A stretch of 64,000 nt of DNA from NCBI GenBank assembly GCA_020747065.1, contig JAGMVK010000007.1, forward strand, positions 1,798,001 to 1,862,000. Reading direction: 5' to 3'. Every line of letters begins with the position of its first letter. The stretch's first letter is position 1. Made by a program: the position numbers and the translations under genes. Below, in pieces: positions 1 through 12,212 of this stretch. Below the pieces are notes generated by a model that was not told the DNA's origin, made no database searches, and saw only the letters and a program-made list of their open reading frames with translations. Source of the DNA: Cadophora sp. MPI-SDFR-AT-0126. Taxonomy: Eukaryota; Ascomycota; Leotiomycetes; Helotiales; Ploettnerulaceae.

Positions 1-1230
1 TGGTGGGCTTAACAGAGGCTGCCAGCAACCGCAGACACTAGCTCTCATCATGACGAGCAGGCCCCTGAGTGGCCGGACTGCCCTGAGATGATCTTCCATT
101 GTGCCTCTCGAGGGGCTTGGATTGTAGGCTAAAGCCCCCGAGAAGTCCAGCCCAGCCAGCCGTCCATACATGGACTTGACTACTTCTGCATAACACACAT
201 CCGACTCTGCATTGCCTGCACACCACCACAGAAGCGAAATATTAAACTTTAATAACCTAGTGTTACTCTCCCGCATGTCTTCGTTTTTGCCAGAGAGTGA
301 ATTTCCCCTTTCTTCTATTCCAGACAGACGAGTGAGCCTGAATTATCAATCGGACTGGTGGATGCTATCTTGCACAGACTTCTGACATATTGACAAGCAC
401 CAGCCCGCACTCTGGCCCAAGCCTTTCTGACATATTGCTTGCCCTTATCGGCTGCTGTATGTATCAGTACTGATTTCTAAAAGAAGATCATCGCTCGGAT
501 CTGCATTTCGATAAGAGCACCAGAAAGTCGAAAAGTCGGCACGAGACAGGGGCACCCAGGTCTCTCCTGGCGTTTCCCAGAGCCAAGAAAAGAAAGAACT
601 ACTCGAGTACGCCTAAACTTACTTGTCGTATCGTACAAAAATCTCCCTCCCCGAAATGCCTACGCGTCCGCGCGTCTTGCGTTGACAATCACACAAGACG
701 GCGTACCGCAATTCCATCCCCCAGTCCTGTCATCCGGAGTACGGCAACGGCCTTCAGATAAGTCCCATCCCATCTCGAGACTTTGGACTCTAGACTCTGC
801 AAAGTTATCAACTTGAGACGGTCCAGCCGAGCTTTGCAGTTTGTGCCGGGGTTGCTGTGCTATTATACCTAAATAGTCGGGGATCTGCCAGAACAACGGG
901 GCTTCAGACCAGATTCGGCATCATCTGCAATTCCTAATTGTCCCCACCTCGAACTTACAGCGGCAACGACGTGGACCCTCTCTTCTCCAGACGCCAAACG
1001 CCAAACGCTCCTCTTCTCCTCGATTTTCCAGTCCACAGAGAAGCAGAAGAATTGGCTTTAAGCAATACGTCGTGGTCAGACGAGGTCACCGGAAATCGAA
1101 AACAAATCAAAAACCTCTCGTCTTTCTTCGCGAGAGCTTTTGTCCCAAGCCATTCGATGTCGACCTAAAAGATACAACTTTCTACAAACAAAAGGCCTGC
1201 CAATTCCCCTCATCCACGAGGGTCACGGCC
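1..1230. other. Intergenic / upstream region of the DENN gene
   Basis: No convincing coding frame was found on either strand. The part nearest position 1230 is probably the promoter and 5' leader of the DENN-domain gene that starts at 1231. Short open frames here lack codon-like composition and splice continuity. Confidence 0.5.
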
Positions 1231-4200
1231 ATGGATTCCTCCTCTGCTCCACTGGCAGACTACTTCTGGATCGCTGGCATCGATTCCATATCATACACCG
1301 ACCCCGTCCTGGGAGGTCCCAATCTGTGGGAGAAAGTTGCAAATGGCGCAGGGCCACCCTCACCAGGAGTCGATGCGACCATAGAGGAGGGCAGCGAAGG
1401 AGAAGCAGCTTCTTCTCCACCACCTCGAGCTACCGCACGCCATTCCCGCAACAACTCATGGAATAAATTAGGCAAGGTCCCCAGCGAGGTACGGAACTCT
1501 GTCCAGAGTTTGGAGGATATTGGGAACACACAGAGCAATAGAAGCAGCATCACGATCAAGGCCCCGAATACGAATGGCAACGCCAGTGGCAACAGAGATA
1601 GTGTGCTGGGCGATTTTGACTTTGATCGGGCGCTGGTCAAATTTGCAAATGAAAGAGAGAACTTCTTGGACGATTTAAGCTTCAGTGCGGGAGCACCCAT
1701 ACAGAAACCTCCACCTATGACAAATCCGAGGGCAGATAGGATCAGAATTGAGGATACACTTGAGACAAATGGATCTGGATCCGGATTGGGTAAAAGAAGC
1801 CCGCTGAGAAGTGTGGGAGGTAGCATTCGGCGGAGGATCAGTTTCAGAGATATGAGCAGCATGAAGAGACAGCCTTCGATGGTTCAGAGGACAAGTGAGT
1901 TTGTGATTTCGTTCTATAGAAAGGAGATATTCTGGCACAATGGCCTATCACGAACTCCTGCTGTCATCAGTCCTCAGCTGTGGAATTGTTTTGCTCATAC
2001 TAATTTTCTTCGCAGCTTCAGTACGGACCTCGAGACGCTTGAGCAACTACAACTCTGTCATTCCACCTCCAGAACCTCTTAATGCAGATCCCGATATGCA
2101 TCCTCTGAAGCGCCGCTTCGAACCAGTTTTGCTTGACCGATATCCTCCGAAACATGCTACAGACGAACTGAAGCGGAGGGGAAGGTTTCCAGATTACGTG
2201 CCAATGTTTGCATTTCCAAACGACATCAACATAGTTTCCGCGGACGAGAGACCTAGGTCAACATGGCATGGATTCGCTATGACAAGTGACGACAATTCTA
2301 AAATATACGGCATAACCGTCATTGTATGGATGCCATTGAACTCAGATGCTGCCGAGAATGTTGAGAGAAGATGTGAACAGTGGAGACAGAGTCATATGAC
2401 GAACGAGGAACGAGAATTGGCAGCCAGTTTAGGCGAACGGCTTGCATCTGAGAGAGCCAACCTATCCCAGTTACTTGCCAAATTGCCTGGCGTAGCATCT
2501 GGATCCCCAGCGAGAGAAGCACTGGAGGAGGAAATCAGTGCCGTGGAAGAGAAGATTGGTCTAATGACTGACATGTTACGGCCTGTCAGACATGGTGCAG
2601 CTGCTAAGATTGATGGGCTCACAGATGGCGAGACTGGACTGTGGACACCACGAGCATATGGGATATTGGGCCGAGATGCTAGTTTGACCAGTTTTTGGAA
2701 AGAATGGCTGAGAGCTGTCGTCGTCCCCATGACTGATGGAGGTGTTCTGAGAGTTCCGCCAAGTTCTCCGAAAGTGGGAAGATGGCAGCCATTGGAGAGA
2801 TATGTGGTCAATCTATGTACAGAAGCATTGAGTCCCATATCCTCCAAGACTCAGGTGGAGCTTGCTGTCAGAGAATTGCGACTATTTGCTCGGAAGGAGG
2901 CAGCAAATGAGCTTCCTGAGTCACGAAATACTGACCTCTACGCCCTGTTCAGATCTCTCAGCATCCCAAATATCGTGGCTCTTTTCGAATTTGCGCTCTC
3001 GGAGTCAAGAATCATCTTCCTTTCGTCTCACACAGCAATGCTGCATCTGGCAAGCAAGGCATTGGCGAGTTTACTCTACCCTCTGAAGTGGGCAAGCATC
3101 TTCATCCCAGTGTTGCCGGCTAGATTGCTATCTGCTTTGGAAGCGCCTTGTCCTTACATAGTCGGAATCGAAAGACGATATGAGAACATCGAGTTGCCCG
3201 AGGAGGATTATGTTTTGGTTGATCTGGACCAGGATATCATTGAGGCGTCAGGGCCACCTACCGCTTTACCTCGACAGCAACGACGGAAATTGGTGTCTCT
3301 TCTCCAACTTGCTGCTCCTCATCACAATCGCTGTGGTGTGCCTATCGGTCCCCCACCATATGCCATCGAGACATACCCTTACGACGCATTCTCTTCCGAG
3401 AACGATGCCATCTATACGCAGAACGCACCACTCAGCTCGCTTGGGAAATTCGTGGGTCAAAACTCAGCGACTTTTGGGGATCCGGATCCGGCTTCTTCAA
3501 AGAGAACGTCTGTCTTCAATGCTTTCTTGCAATCAAAGAATGATCATATTCGGGTCGAGAGACCTACAACGAGCCGATCGAGTAAGACAAGCCCTCCAAA
3601 TTCGGTTTCGCCCATATCAGGTCATTTCCCTCTACCAACTACACCCGTCTCGAAGAATGACTCTGGATTCGCTCTGACAGCTACGTTAAGGGAGAAGAGA
3701 TCAGGTCATTTCGATGGAATTTCAAGGCGCAGCTCATCGTTTGGTGTTGACAGGCAACCGACTCTTCGGCGACCGAGCATTCCGTTCAGCAATGGCCACT
3801 CTTCAAGTCTTTCGACCTCTGCGTTGTCAATAGATGCCAAGTCAACGTACGGATATGCTCCATCCACTTATGCCGCCTCCACACTTGCAGCATCCACAAT
3901 TATGCCAAATATGCTCATGCAGCCGGTCCGCAACACCGACACCATGGTTTGGGTTGAAGGACACTGCTTCGTGTGGCAACGCAACGATACAGCATCTGTG
4001 TGCTCGATTTGTGATGATAAGCCAGAAGGGGATGGTATCTACAAATGCAATAGCTGCAGTACAGTCTCTCATGGTCGATGCTTGGGTCATGTCTCACTAG
4101 TCTGCCCATCAGCATTCCATCCTGACAGAGTTCGCGCCTCGTTTGTCAGGTGCTTCTCGAGTCTTTTCTATACATACAGAAGGTACCTGAGCCGTCCAAC

Positions 4201-4711
4201 AAAAGAGCAGAAGAGCAGTGGGCAGCTTTACGGTTTTGATATGGATGGGTTCATAAAGAGTTTGCCACACGAACAGCAGGAGTACACAGCTATGCTCAAG
4301 CAGACGCAAGGTAAGAATCTTACGCCATCATCCGTAACCTTTTCTAACAGTTCATTAGCATTCAACGAATTCATCCACGAACGCGAGACAACATCTCCGA
4401 ACTCGCCCAGTATCCAACTGTTCGATAGCATCATTCTCGCCAAGAAGTCACGCGGTCGCACGTCCTTCTTTTCCAAAGGCTCGAAATCCACTTCCTTCCT
4501 TGAAGATACCTCCGAGCACCTGTGGAGAAGCGCTGCGGTGCCCACACCAAGTGTGAAGTTCCCAGGCGACTACAGAAGTGTGGTGTCGCGAATCCCAGCA
4601 CAGCTGGATGTAGCACTTATGCGAGAACCGAGAGTCATTCAGGGCGTGCCAAGAATGGACATGCCTGGCAAGCGGGTAGGACGTAAGGCAGTACCCAGTC
4701 TACTGCGGTAA
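1231..4711 (+). CDS. DENN domain protein with C1 zinc finger (putative Rab GEF)
   Basis: The model has three exons (1231-1894, 2016-4310, 4359-4711) and encodes about 1103 aa. The start ATG sits in an ideal context (GGCCATGG). Residues about 240-660 carry the tripartite DENN module (uDENN/cDENN/dDENN), including the WASIFIPVLPARLL and SRIIFLSSH blocks. DENN proteins are nucleotide exchange factors for Rab GTPases in membrane traffic. Residues about 868-920 form a C1 type cysteine/histidine finger (HCFVWQ, CSICDD, CNSCSTVSHGRC), which suggests binding to diacylglycerol or membranes. The N-terminal 230 residues are low-complexity and Ser-rich. Intron 1 (1895-2015) has GTGAGT and CGCAG signals. 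The last intron, 4311-4358, is 48 nt and has no stop in frame, so retention would add 16 residues. The family call is firm; the Rab substrate cannot be told from sequence. Confidence 0.88.
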
Positions 4712-6511
4712 TGGACAGGAAGAGCCGGACCGCGCTTTTCACCATAATGTAAACCATAGTGGAAGAAAGCAGGTCGAGAAGTTATTGATGGCAAATAAAG
4801 AGTCGAGCAACGACATGTACGATATACCGACGGAGGAACTCAAAAGCATGCGAAACAGGTGTTGGAAGGAACGGAGTACATAGGAGATTGATTGACTTTC
4901 TTATTTAATTGGTCTGGTCTGGAGCTTGAGCGGGCAGCATAGAACTCGGGCATATTCATATCTCTATCAGGAGGGAGCGGAGGAGTAGGAGTAGGAGTAA
5001 TAGCGACAGGGGCCATTTTGATTTTTTTACCATTGGGATGGGTCGCTTTTGGTGCTTCTTACTTTTCTGTCTTCTCGCGCGTTGTAGTGATTTTGGATTG
5101 ATATGAATCACAGCATCTGCATGGGCGAGGAGACTGTACAGGCAATGGGCAAACGCGGGCCACAAGAGGTTATGATGACGGATGGCTGTATGAATGATCG
5201 TGCGGTGTCTTGCAAATAGAGGATCTGGAGTACCATAATGTGATGAATGTGATGTGAAAGACCGAGCGTAGAGATGGAATGGTAGTCGGTGGGTGAAGCT
5301 GGGACAGGACTTGTAAAATACTGAATCCAACGTTCTTCCGCGCTTCAACATCCCTACTCCATCACCATAATCTCGGGTCTATTCTCTGGGGGAAACTTGA
5401 CATGAGATGGGAAGTAACTCAGCCTCGAATTTTGACATTGTCCTTGGAGAAGGGTGACCTGTTCTGAGAGGTCGTTGCTTCTTGTACAGTATTCCTTTGG
5501 ACCATTGACCTGGACTGTTTCATTGTTCGCTTGTATTGAAGGGAAGTAATTGAGAAGGGGAAGAGCATTAGATGAAACTGTTCTTAAGGAAGTTGAGGAG
5601 GGTTGGGGACCAGGACGGACGAGAGATTGCCTCTACGGTAGTATCATTTACTATTGTAAAAGCTGACCAAGTCTCCACTTACGAGGTACTGAGGCGAACC
5701 CATTAGAAAAGGAGAGCTATCATTGATGATGGCTTAGACTGTCTAGTTCACCGAGGCACTTATGACATGAGCGTTGAAAGAACGAGGAAGACAACTGACT
5801 GTACAACGAAGATGGCGTGGTTGGGATGGCGGACACCGCTAGAGAGCAGCTTAAGTGATCTAGGTGCGGTAATGTCTGTCATTAGATCTTTACATACTCC
5901 TAGTACACGTGTAGTACTGACAGTTGACAAGCTGGCAGGAAAAGAAGACAGGGGTGCAACACCTATTCAATGTTATCATGCCTTAATCTTATCTCGTTGG
6001 CTCCAATGAACCTTCTAGGGATATGGTACAAACGATTGGAATCATATTCAAATGCCTCTTTAGGATACAAGGCGTCCCAATTTGTCTAGAATAATGATAA
6101 TTATCTTGAGAAGATGACCCCCTTAGTACGAATGTGGACAGTTCAGTGCCATCGAAAGTAGATGGGTTGGTAGAACAGCCCCAGATGGAAAGAGTCTACC
6201 TAGTCTTGAAATGGGTGAGGTAACAGCCCAGGTTGACCGCCCTGATGGGAGCCCACGATATTGGGTAATATAGCTTCTCACTTGGAGAATTTTCAAATCA
6301 CAGGCATCCCCGTAATTCTTAATCGTAAGTCCAGCTCCAGATCCAGCTCCAGCACCTCTGCGAAGCTTTAGGGGCCTCTGTACTAACATTCATAGCTCAA
6401 AGACTACAAATGCCCTTCTAAACCCACTACCAAGATCAACATCGCCATCAACACCAAGACCGTGAGTAGTTTCCCCGGCTAGATTCCGACTACTAGCTAA
6501 CACCCAAAGAG
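4712..6511. other. Intergenic, 1.8 kb, no supported gene
   Basis: I see no coherent protein-coding gene. There is a short GGAGTA-type simple repeat near 4978-5000. The end of the stretch (about 6470-6510) carries GTGAGT followed by CTAACACCCAAAG just before the ATG at 6512. This would fit an intron in the 5' leader of the next gene. Confidence 0.45.
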
Positions 6512-6847
6512 ATGGACACCATCACCGCCACCAAGGTTGCCGAGACCCTGGCCATATACAATGCAGTATTGCTGGAGATCGATCGGAAGTTAAAAGAGAA
6601 GGCCGTGTTGGAGGAGGTTGAGGAGCTTCGGGCCCTCAGGACGAAGGTCAAGGAGGCGATGGTGGTGGTCGCGCGGGGAATTGGGGCGCTGAATGCGCTA
6701 TTGGTGGATGGTGAAAAGGCTGCTGAGATCGCAGTGGCTGCGGGGAGGAGGAAGTCCCCTTTGAGGGCAACGTCTTGTTTTTCTTGGATGTTTGAAGAAG
6801 TAGAGGCCATCAACGGCGTGGGGAAGCTTCTGGCCACAATGAAATGA
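6512..6847 (+). CDS. Small hypothetical helical protein
   Basis: Single-exon frame of 111 aa. I do not recognise the family. The sequence is rich in Glu, Lys, Val and Ala, with a likely coiled coil over residues 10-60 (for example EIDRKLKEKAVLEEVEEL). A probable intron in the leader (donor GTGAGT near 6463, acceptor CCAAAG at about 6509) supports transcription on this strand. There is no signal peptide or membrane segment. The frame has G/C-biased third positions, unlike the surrounding intergenic DNA, which favours a real gene. It could be lineage-specific. Confidence 0.5.
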   Translation: MDTITATKVAETLAIYNAVLLEIDRKLKEKAVLEEVEELRALRTKVKEAMVVVARGIGALNALLVDGEKAAEIAVAAGRRKSPLRATSCFSWMFEEVEAINGVGKLLATMK

Positions 6848-7495
6848 AGTAAAGCAGTGGTCATGTCTCCCAAGCCTTCTTCAGCAACTTTAAATTGAAC
6901 AATCAAGGGCCATACATGCGTTGTAAGATAGTTAGACAAGAGTTCATGAAAACATGCTCAACGCTCCAGCCCTCACAACAACAGATGTCGCTTATTCGAG
7001 GACAACAAAACACCCCTTCTCGAAGCGAGAAACTAAGCCAAATTAGGGGGTCTCTCTTACACACTTCTTGCTATACGTCCTCCATTTTGATTGCCTCGAT
7101 CCATCCATGGAAAATGGTGTGCACTGTTCCGGGGGAGTTTTCTTGTTTTGTTTCTTTTCGTGCTTTCATTGATGCTGGCGTGGTTCATGGAGGAGCAAGT
7201 GGCTGCACTATCGTGCCTTCCTCGCCCCGCGACGACACAAACGAAACAAGAACACAACTTCTTCCCCCGATTCAACTCTGAAGTCTATCATCCATTGCTA
7301 TCTCGTACTCGCTCAGCCACGGAAATAGAAGAGCTACATTTCATCGCATACTCCGATCTAGGACCTATCCTGTCTGCATTGGTAGCACAGCCATCCTGGG
7401 TCGTTGGATTTTCAATTCATCCACTGCATACATACCTTCGACGCAAGATTCTGTCATCGGCTGAGCGAGAAAAACTGCCAACTTCAACACCTACG
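6848..7495. other. Intergenic / leader region
   Basis: An open frame runs into the next gene from 7091. Its translated part before 7496 begins with an implausible hydrophobic stretch and reads like untranslated leader. Nothing else can be supported. Confidence 0.4.
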
Positions 7496-8898
7496 ATGAA
7501 GGTCCAGCCGGCACCCAGACGGGACAAATCCGATCTTTCCAGATGCGAAGAACTCCCTCCACTCAAAGTTGAATTTGTTGACCAAAAACCTACAATCATG
7601 GATAATCCTCTTCCTGCAACAGCCGCGAGGCTGGCTAAAAGACAACTGGAAGAGCAATTGATATCCGAAGCAGAACCTACAACAACTCCTTCTGAACAGT
7701 CTCTTTCCTCGAGTTTTCCAGTGATGCCAAGCGACCCTACCCCGGATACGATTCTCGAATGGCTTGGCTCATCTCAACACGCATCTTTTTTCTCGTTCCC
7801 AGGATCGATGCCGCGCTCTTGCTCATCATCAACGTGCAGGGCGCGCGAATGTAAAGCAGCCAAGTTGAGCATGGCCAAGACACTTCCACCAAAAGCAGGG
7901 TCTTTACACGCCAGTGATGGCGAAGCTACAGTGGAGCATATCGAACACAAGACGGAAGAGAAATTGGTTACAGTGCTAGAGTCAAGGCTGCAGATGTTGG
8001 AGGCCAAAATGCAAAAATCGGAGCTTATGAGCCAGCTTTATCAGCTGGAAAAGGATGTTCTAAAGATCAGCTTGAGTGGGAAGTAAGTTCATCCGGCGCA
8101 CTTGTGCTATAATTGGTCTGATAAACAGGAACGACTTCGTTACGAATGAACAACAGATTCTCGAAGACGACGCCGATTTCAAAACACTCCAGAAGTCAGC
8201 AAATGTGGGTCTCGAATTACTTGAAAAGATCCAATACGACAATCCTATTTGCCGAGATAATCCCAGTGTCTACCAGGAAGCCTACGATCAGTGGGTCGCT
8301 CTGCGTCAAAGCGTGGCTACATATCTTCTCAATCGTTGTGGAGATCAACGTGAAAATGAGGTCAGTATAAGCTTATTGCTGAGATCGATAATTTCACAAC
8401 GTTTTACCTCGGCATCCTCGTACTGTCGCTCTACATAGAATACCTGCTGATGATACTTTACCAACAGATCAAGTGGCAAAGATATAAGTACTTATACCAG
8501 AAGAGGCAGGCTCTTTGGCCGAACTCGATGAAGTCAAAACAGTGATTTCCAAACTTGGGGACTCCACCATCATCGTTGGAAGATCGGAACAAAGCTCTGC
8601 AGATAGTGAAGGGCCAAAAAAAGCAAATAACGGCCATAAGAAACCTCCAAGGCGAGATTCTGGCAATGCTATGCTAGATACAGAGCCAGCTCCATATTTT
8701 CCCTCGTCTCCAAGCCTGGCCATGCTTCTCGCCAGTAACAACACCAGAGCCAACGATCCAGGCGACTCTGGAAAAGCAAGACCCTCGGCAACTTTTGAAT
8801 GCGTTATCAAACCCCGATATGAACTTTCAAAATACGATGTCAATTCTAAGCCTCGAGTAGCACAGAAACCAGATTGCAATACACAGCTGGGCGCTTGA
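7496..8898 (+). CDS. Hypothetical coiled-coil protein, alternative 3' ends
   Basis: I do not recognise this protein. Exon 1 is 7496-8082 and exon 2 starts at 8129 after a clear intron (GTAAGT to AAACAG). Exon 1 ends in a coiled coil (residues about 145-195, with LESRLQMLEAKMQ). Exon 2 contains DNPSVYQEAYDQWVALRQS. The next donor is GTCAGT at 8361. Joining to the best acceptor (CCAACAG, 8467) adds IKWQRYKYLYQKRQ and stops at 8545, giving about 298 aa. Joining to a poorer acceptor (8505), or from an alternative donor at 8350 to 8500, opens a further 130-codon Ser/Pro-rich frame that ends at 8898. I give the longer span because both tails look codon-like. The exact C terminus is unresolved. Confidence 0.5.
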
Positions 8899-9682
8899 GA
8901 AAAAATGGTGGAGCAGCAGAACGCATCGGGGACATCGCGAGTGACGGGGGGTAGGTTTTGTTGTTGTGGACCTCATAGATGGACTATTGATCAGACAGGC
9001 TGCGTATAGAGATTTTGTGGAAAGGTCAAGTGTTTAAACAGTGCTTGCCTCACATACACACGCTGGGGGTTATAGAACTAGGACATTCATCAGCCATTAC
9101 TCCGAAGAATATGCAGTGTACCCTCTTCCATTAACTTTTGATTTTTGATCATTAATTTGCTCCTGCAGCTGTAGCTTTGGCTTTACGCATTCAGATACAA
9201 GGACATTAACAACGTCAGCGCATGGAATTTCGATATTCACCGATCCTTTCTTCGACCAAGTTCCGACCCAATTAGTCAGTCTGGTAAATTGCCCTCTTGA
9301 AGCTAAATAAGGCAATTTTGTTTCAGTAGAAGGGTGTCTTCCCATACAACCTTTGAAATTTTCGGTCCTAGAACAACGAGAAACTTCTTACGCAATCACT
9401 GTCCGCGCCGACTGTTCTTCCAACATCCGCCATGTGCAACAACAATTGAATCTGAAGCAACTTACCATGAGCTTCTCGATTTCCATCACCGCAAAGACAA
9501 GATCGATTGTATCATACTGAGTCACCCCTCTCCTTAGACGTGCTCTGTGAAACATCACGAGAATCCATCATAATCCAAACACTCATTTGGCCGCAGAGGT
9601 TCACTTCAATGTCAGGTAAGCAAAACAGCACAAAGTCGCACGTCTTTAGTGAAAGACCTTTGCTGACATCAACAGCATCAAA
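8899..9682. other. Intergenic with probable 5' leader intron
   Basis: No gene is seen. Positions about 9615-9677 look like an intron in the leader of the gene at 9683 (donor GTAAGC, acceptor ATCAACAG). Splicing it into the ATG at 9609 gives an immediate stop, so the main start remains 9683. Confidence 0.4.
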
Positions 9683-10264
9683 ATGAAGAAGTTCATCTCC
9701 GACAAGTCTATCCCAACGGTGGCTGTCTCGATGCCCAAGCCAGGAGATGATGGAGGATTCGTTGCATTCTTGCACGAGAAGGCTGGATCATTCAATATGG
9801 CTTGTTCATTACATGGGAAGAAAGAAAACACCAATGTCAAAAACCAAGGTTTCGAGCCCAGGATCGACTCGGAAATCAACACAAAGGTCAAGGACAAGAA
9901 CGGCTTAGACGCCATCGATGAGGAGGAAGAAGCTGCTACACCCGGATGTACTGCTCAAGCCCACGGTGCTACTGTTGCTGTTGTCAAACAAACCAAGATT
10001 GATGGATTGAAGTTATTCGAGGACGATGAGAGAAAGATGGATAAGCTGCACGAGGAGGCTAAGCGTCGGTATACAGCTCACAAAAAGGAGGAGTTGTTGC
10101 TTATGGATAAGGAGTTTGAAGCGTTAAATAGGGATATTGACGAGTTGATTAGGAAGGAAGGGGAGGAGATTAGATATTTGGCGGACTTGATGAGGGAAAT
10201 TGACAGGAGGAAGGAGGGGAGTGGCAAGGGTAAAGAAAAGGCGGTTGATGAGGACTTGAAGTAG
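9683..10264 (+). CDS. Hypothetical charged coiled-coil protein
   Basis: Single-exon frame of 193 aa with no family I recognise. The N-terminal 90 residues are mixed. Residues about 110-180 form a strongly charged helix (ERKMDKLHEEAKRRY and DIDELIRKEGEEIRYL) likely to be a coiled coil. The tail is Lys/Glu-rich (GKGKEKAVDEDLK). A plausible leader intron ends 6 nt before the start. There is no signal peptide or membrane span. It may be restricted to related species. Confidence 0.5.
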   Translation: MKKFISDKSIPTVAVSMPKPGDDGGFVAFLHEKAGSFNMACSLHGKKENTNVKNQGFEPRIDSEINTKVKDKNGLDAIDEEEEAATPGCTAQAHGATVAVVKQTKIDGLKLFEDDERKMDKLHEEAKRRYTAHKKEELLLMDKEFEALNRDIDELIRKEGEEIRYLADLMREIDRRKEGSGKGKEKAVDEDLK

Positions 10265-12212
10265 ATGTTTCGTGGTTGATTGGCGATTATGCAGGCCATG
10301 ATTGGGCTGGGAGCATTGGAAGGGGTATGGATAGATGAATGGATAGAATATGAGATTGAGCATACCTTCAATGTTCGTCTCTCCAAAAATAGATATTCGT
10401 TGCAGGAGCACAGAATGCAGTTCAGATATTGCACAGCCAGACTCAATCCCTGCCATTAAAATTCACGAAAAGACCAAGCACATCCTACCATCAAACTCCC
10501 ATTAATGAATTTGCCCCAGAAAGGAGATCGCAGCCCGCTCCGCATCGCAACATCCCCAAAATCCTGCCTGCGACACACACCAGCCATGCTCGCTCCTCGG
10601 CAAAAACGCGCTCATCAGTAGCGTCTACATGTAACCAAATAAATAAATTCTCTACAACCGTGGGCGGCCACACCGGTGGTTCAGGTCAAAGCGTGTTATT
10701 TCATCGTATACGAACACCAAAAAAACACGGCGGACCGAATCGAAAAACGTATTAAATTACGTTTGTAAAACTGGAACCTCACTCGCATCCGAGAGTTGAG
10801 CTTCCAGTTGAGTTTTGCAATTTTTCCTGATTCTGTTTTTCTTCTTTGAATTGTTTTTGACTTTAGTCGGGGTCAGTGTGGGTTAGAGATGATGCAATTT
10901 TTTTGGTGTTTTCCTGCGTGGAGGCTATTATTTTTTTGTTGATTTTCGCTTAAATGTCTTGGCACCGCGACGGAATGGTGGCTGGGGGGGCGTCAATAAT
11001 ACCTATCTGCAGCGTATTGATAAGCTTGAGATTTCGAAGTACCTGTCAAAGAATGTTTTAGATCTGGATGCAGTAATCGGGAGTAATAGAGTGATGTACG
11101 GTAATTTGGGTTTCTGTCGCGCTGTAAACATCCGTGGGCCCCCATTTGATACATTCCGTGTCTTCAAGAGTTAACAGCATGGCAACTGACAAGCTACCTG
11201 CCTAGTATATTAGCGTGTATCCATTATCCAGCCTCTCTCTCAGACTCTGCAGTAACAGGAGAATAATCCTCTGATAATCTCCTAGAATTAGTATATTTCT
11301 GTATTCGTTAGTGTGCGATGCGGGTCGTTCTCAAAACGTCAAGGAAACAGATTGGCACCGACAGTCGTCGTCGTTTGCTGTTCCGGTAATTCTGATCACC
11401 GTTCATTCATGTTGCCGCGTTCTCCCTCACGACAAAATATTGAGTTACTTTTTCACACGAGAGAAATACACGTTTAGCAGCTTGGCCAGCCGGCACAACG
11501 GCATTCGAGTTTACCCAAATAGACAGCGATGTCGAGGATCATATGTATGTGAAACTATAAGCTTGCAAGATTGTTTGCAAATTCGGGTTATTTTGTCCGG
11601 CTTTGTAACGTCGAAAAGTACCCGCCAGCATTACATCGCATCATGACCAGACACTTGGTACATCGCCACGGATTGACCAACATTACCAACGATGTTCGAC
11701 AATCACTGGATATTCAGCGCCTCCGATCACCAGAAACTCAACCCAATTTGGGGCTGAAGTATGACTGACTGGCTGAGTAGAGCGTCCCTGAGAATTTTCA
11801 GCTTCAAGGGTCATATTTTAGATGCAAGACTTTAAATTCTAGGTTCCCACTGTCTTTGCTGAAAGGGTTTGAAATGATTCCTATTGAAGCAATTATAGCC
11901 AACAAGACCAAGATGGACGTGAGATTGTGGCACGGCACAAGCTGCTGGTTTTGCCAGAATATTGAGCCCACAAACAAATCGATGCAAGCTCGGGGCTGTC
12001 CCCATGCCTGACGTGACCACCGCTTCTTCTACGATCTTCAGGCCCTAAAGGTCTTGGGTTTTGCACTCTATCTTGAAGTATCCATCGCTCTGAGCGAATT
12101 CTCGAGCAATCTCAGCTCATGCGCACAGAATACCTAGAAGGTCCTGTAATCGAGGCAATGGATTCGTGAATCTGGAGCCATCTCAAATGCCATCAAGATC
12201 CACCCAATTTTC
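10265..12212. other. Intergenic, 1.9 kb, no supported gene
   Basis: Neither strand holds a continuous or spliceable coding frame with convincing protein character. The stretch around 10900-11000 has short T-runs. I see no repeat or mobile element that I can define. Confidence 0.4.

Noticed and set aside
4956..5351. 131-codon minus-strand frame
   Set aside because: Poly-Leu start caused by a GGAGTA-type repeat, no family match, no neighbouring exons.
7091..7495. N-terminal extension with a hydrophobic segment for the gene at 7496
   Set aside because: The text (WCALFRGSFLVLFLFVLSL) reads like CT-rich leader DNA, and the later ATG has better protein character.
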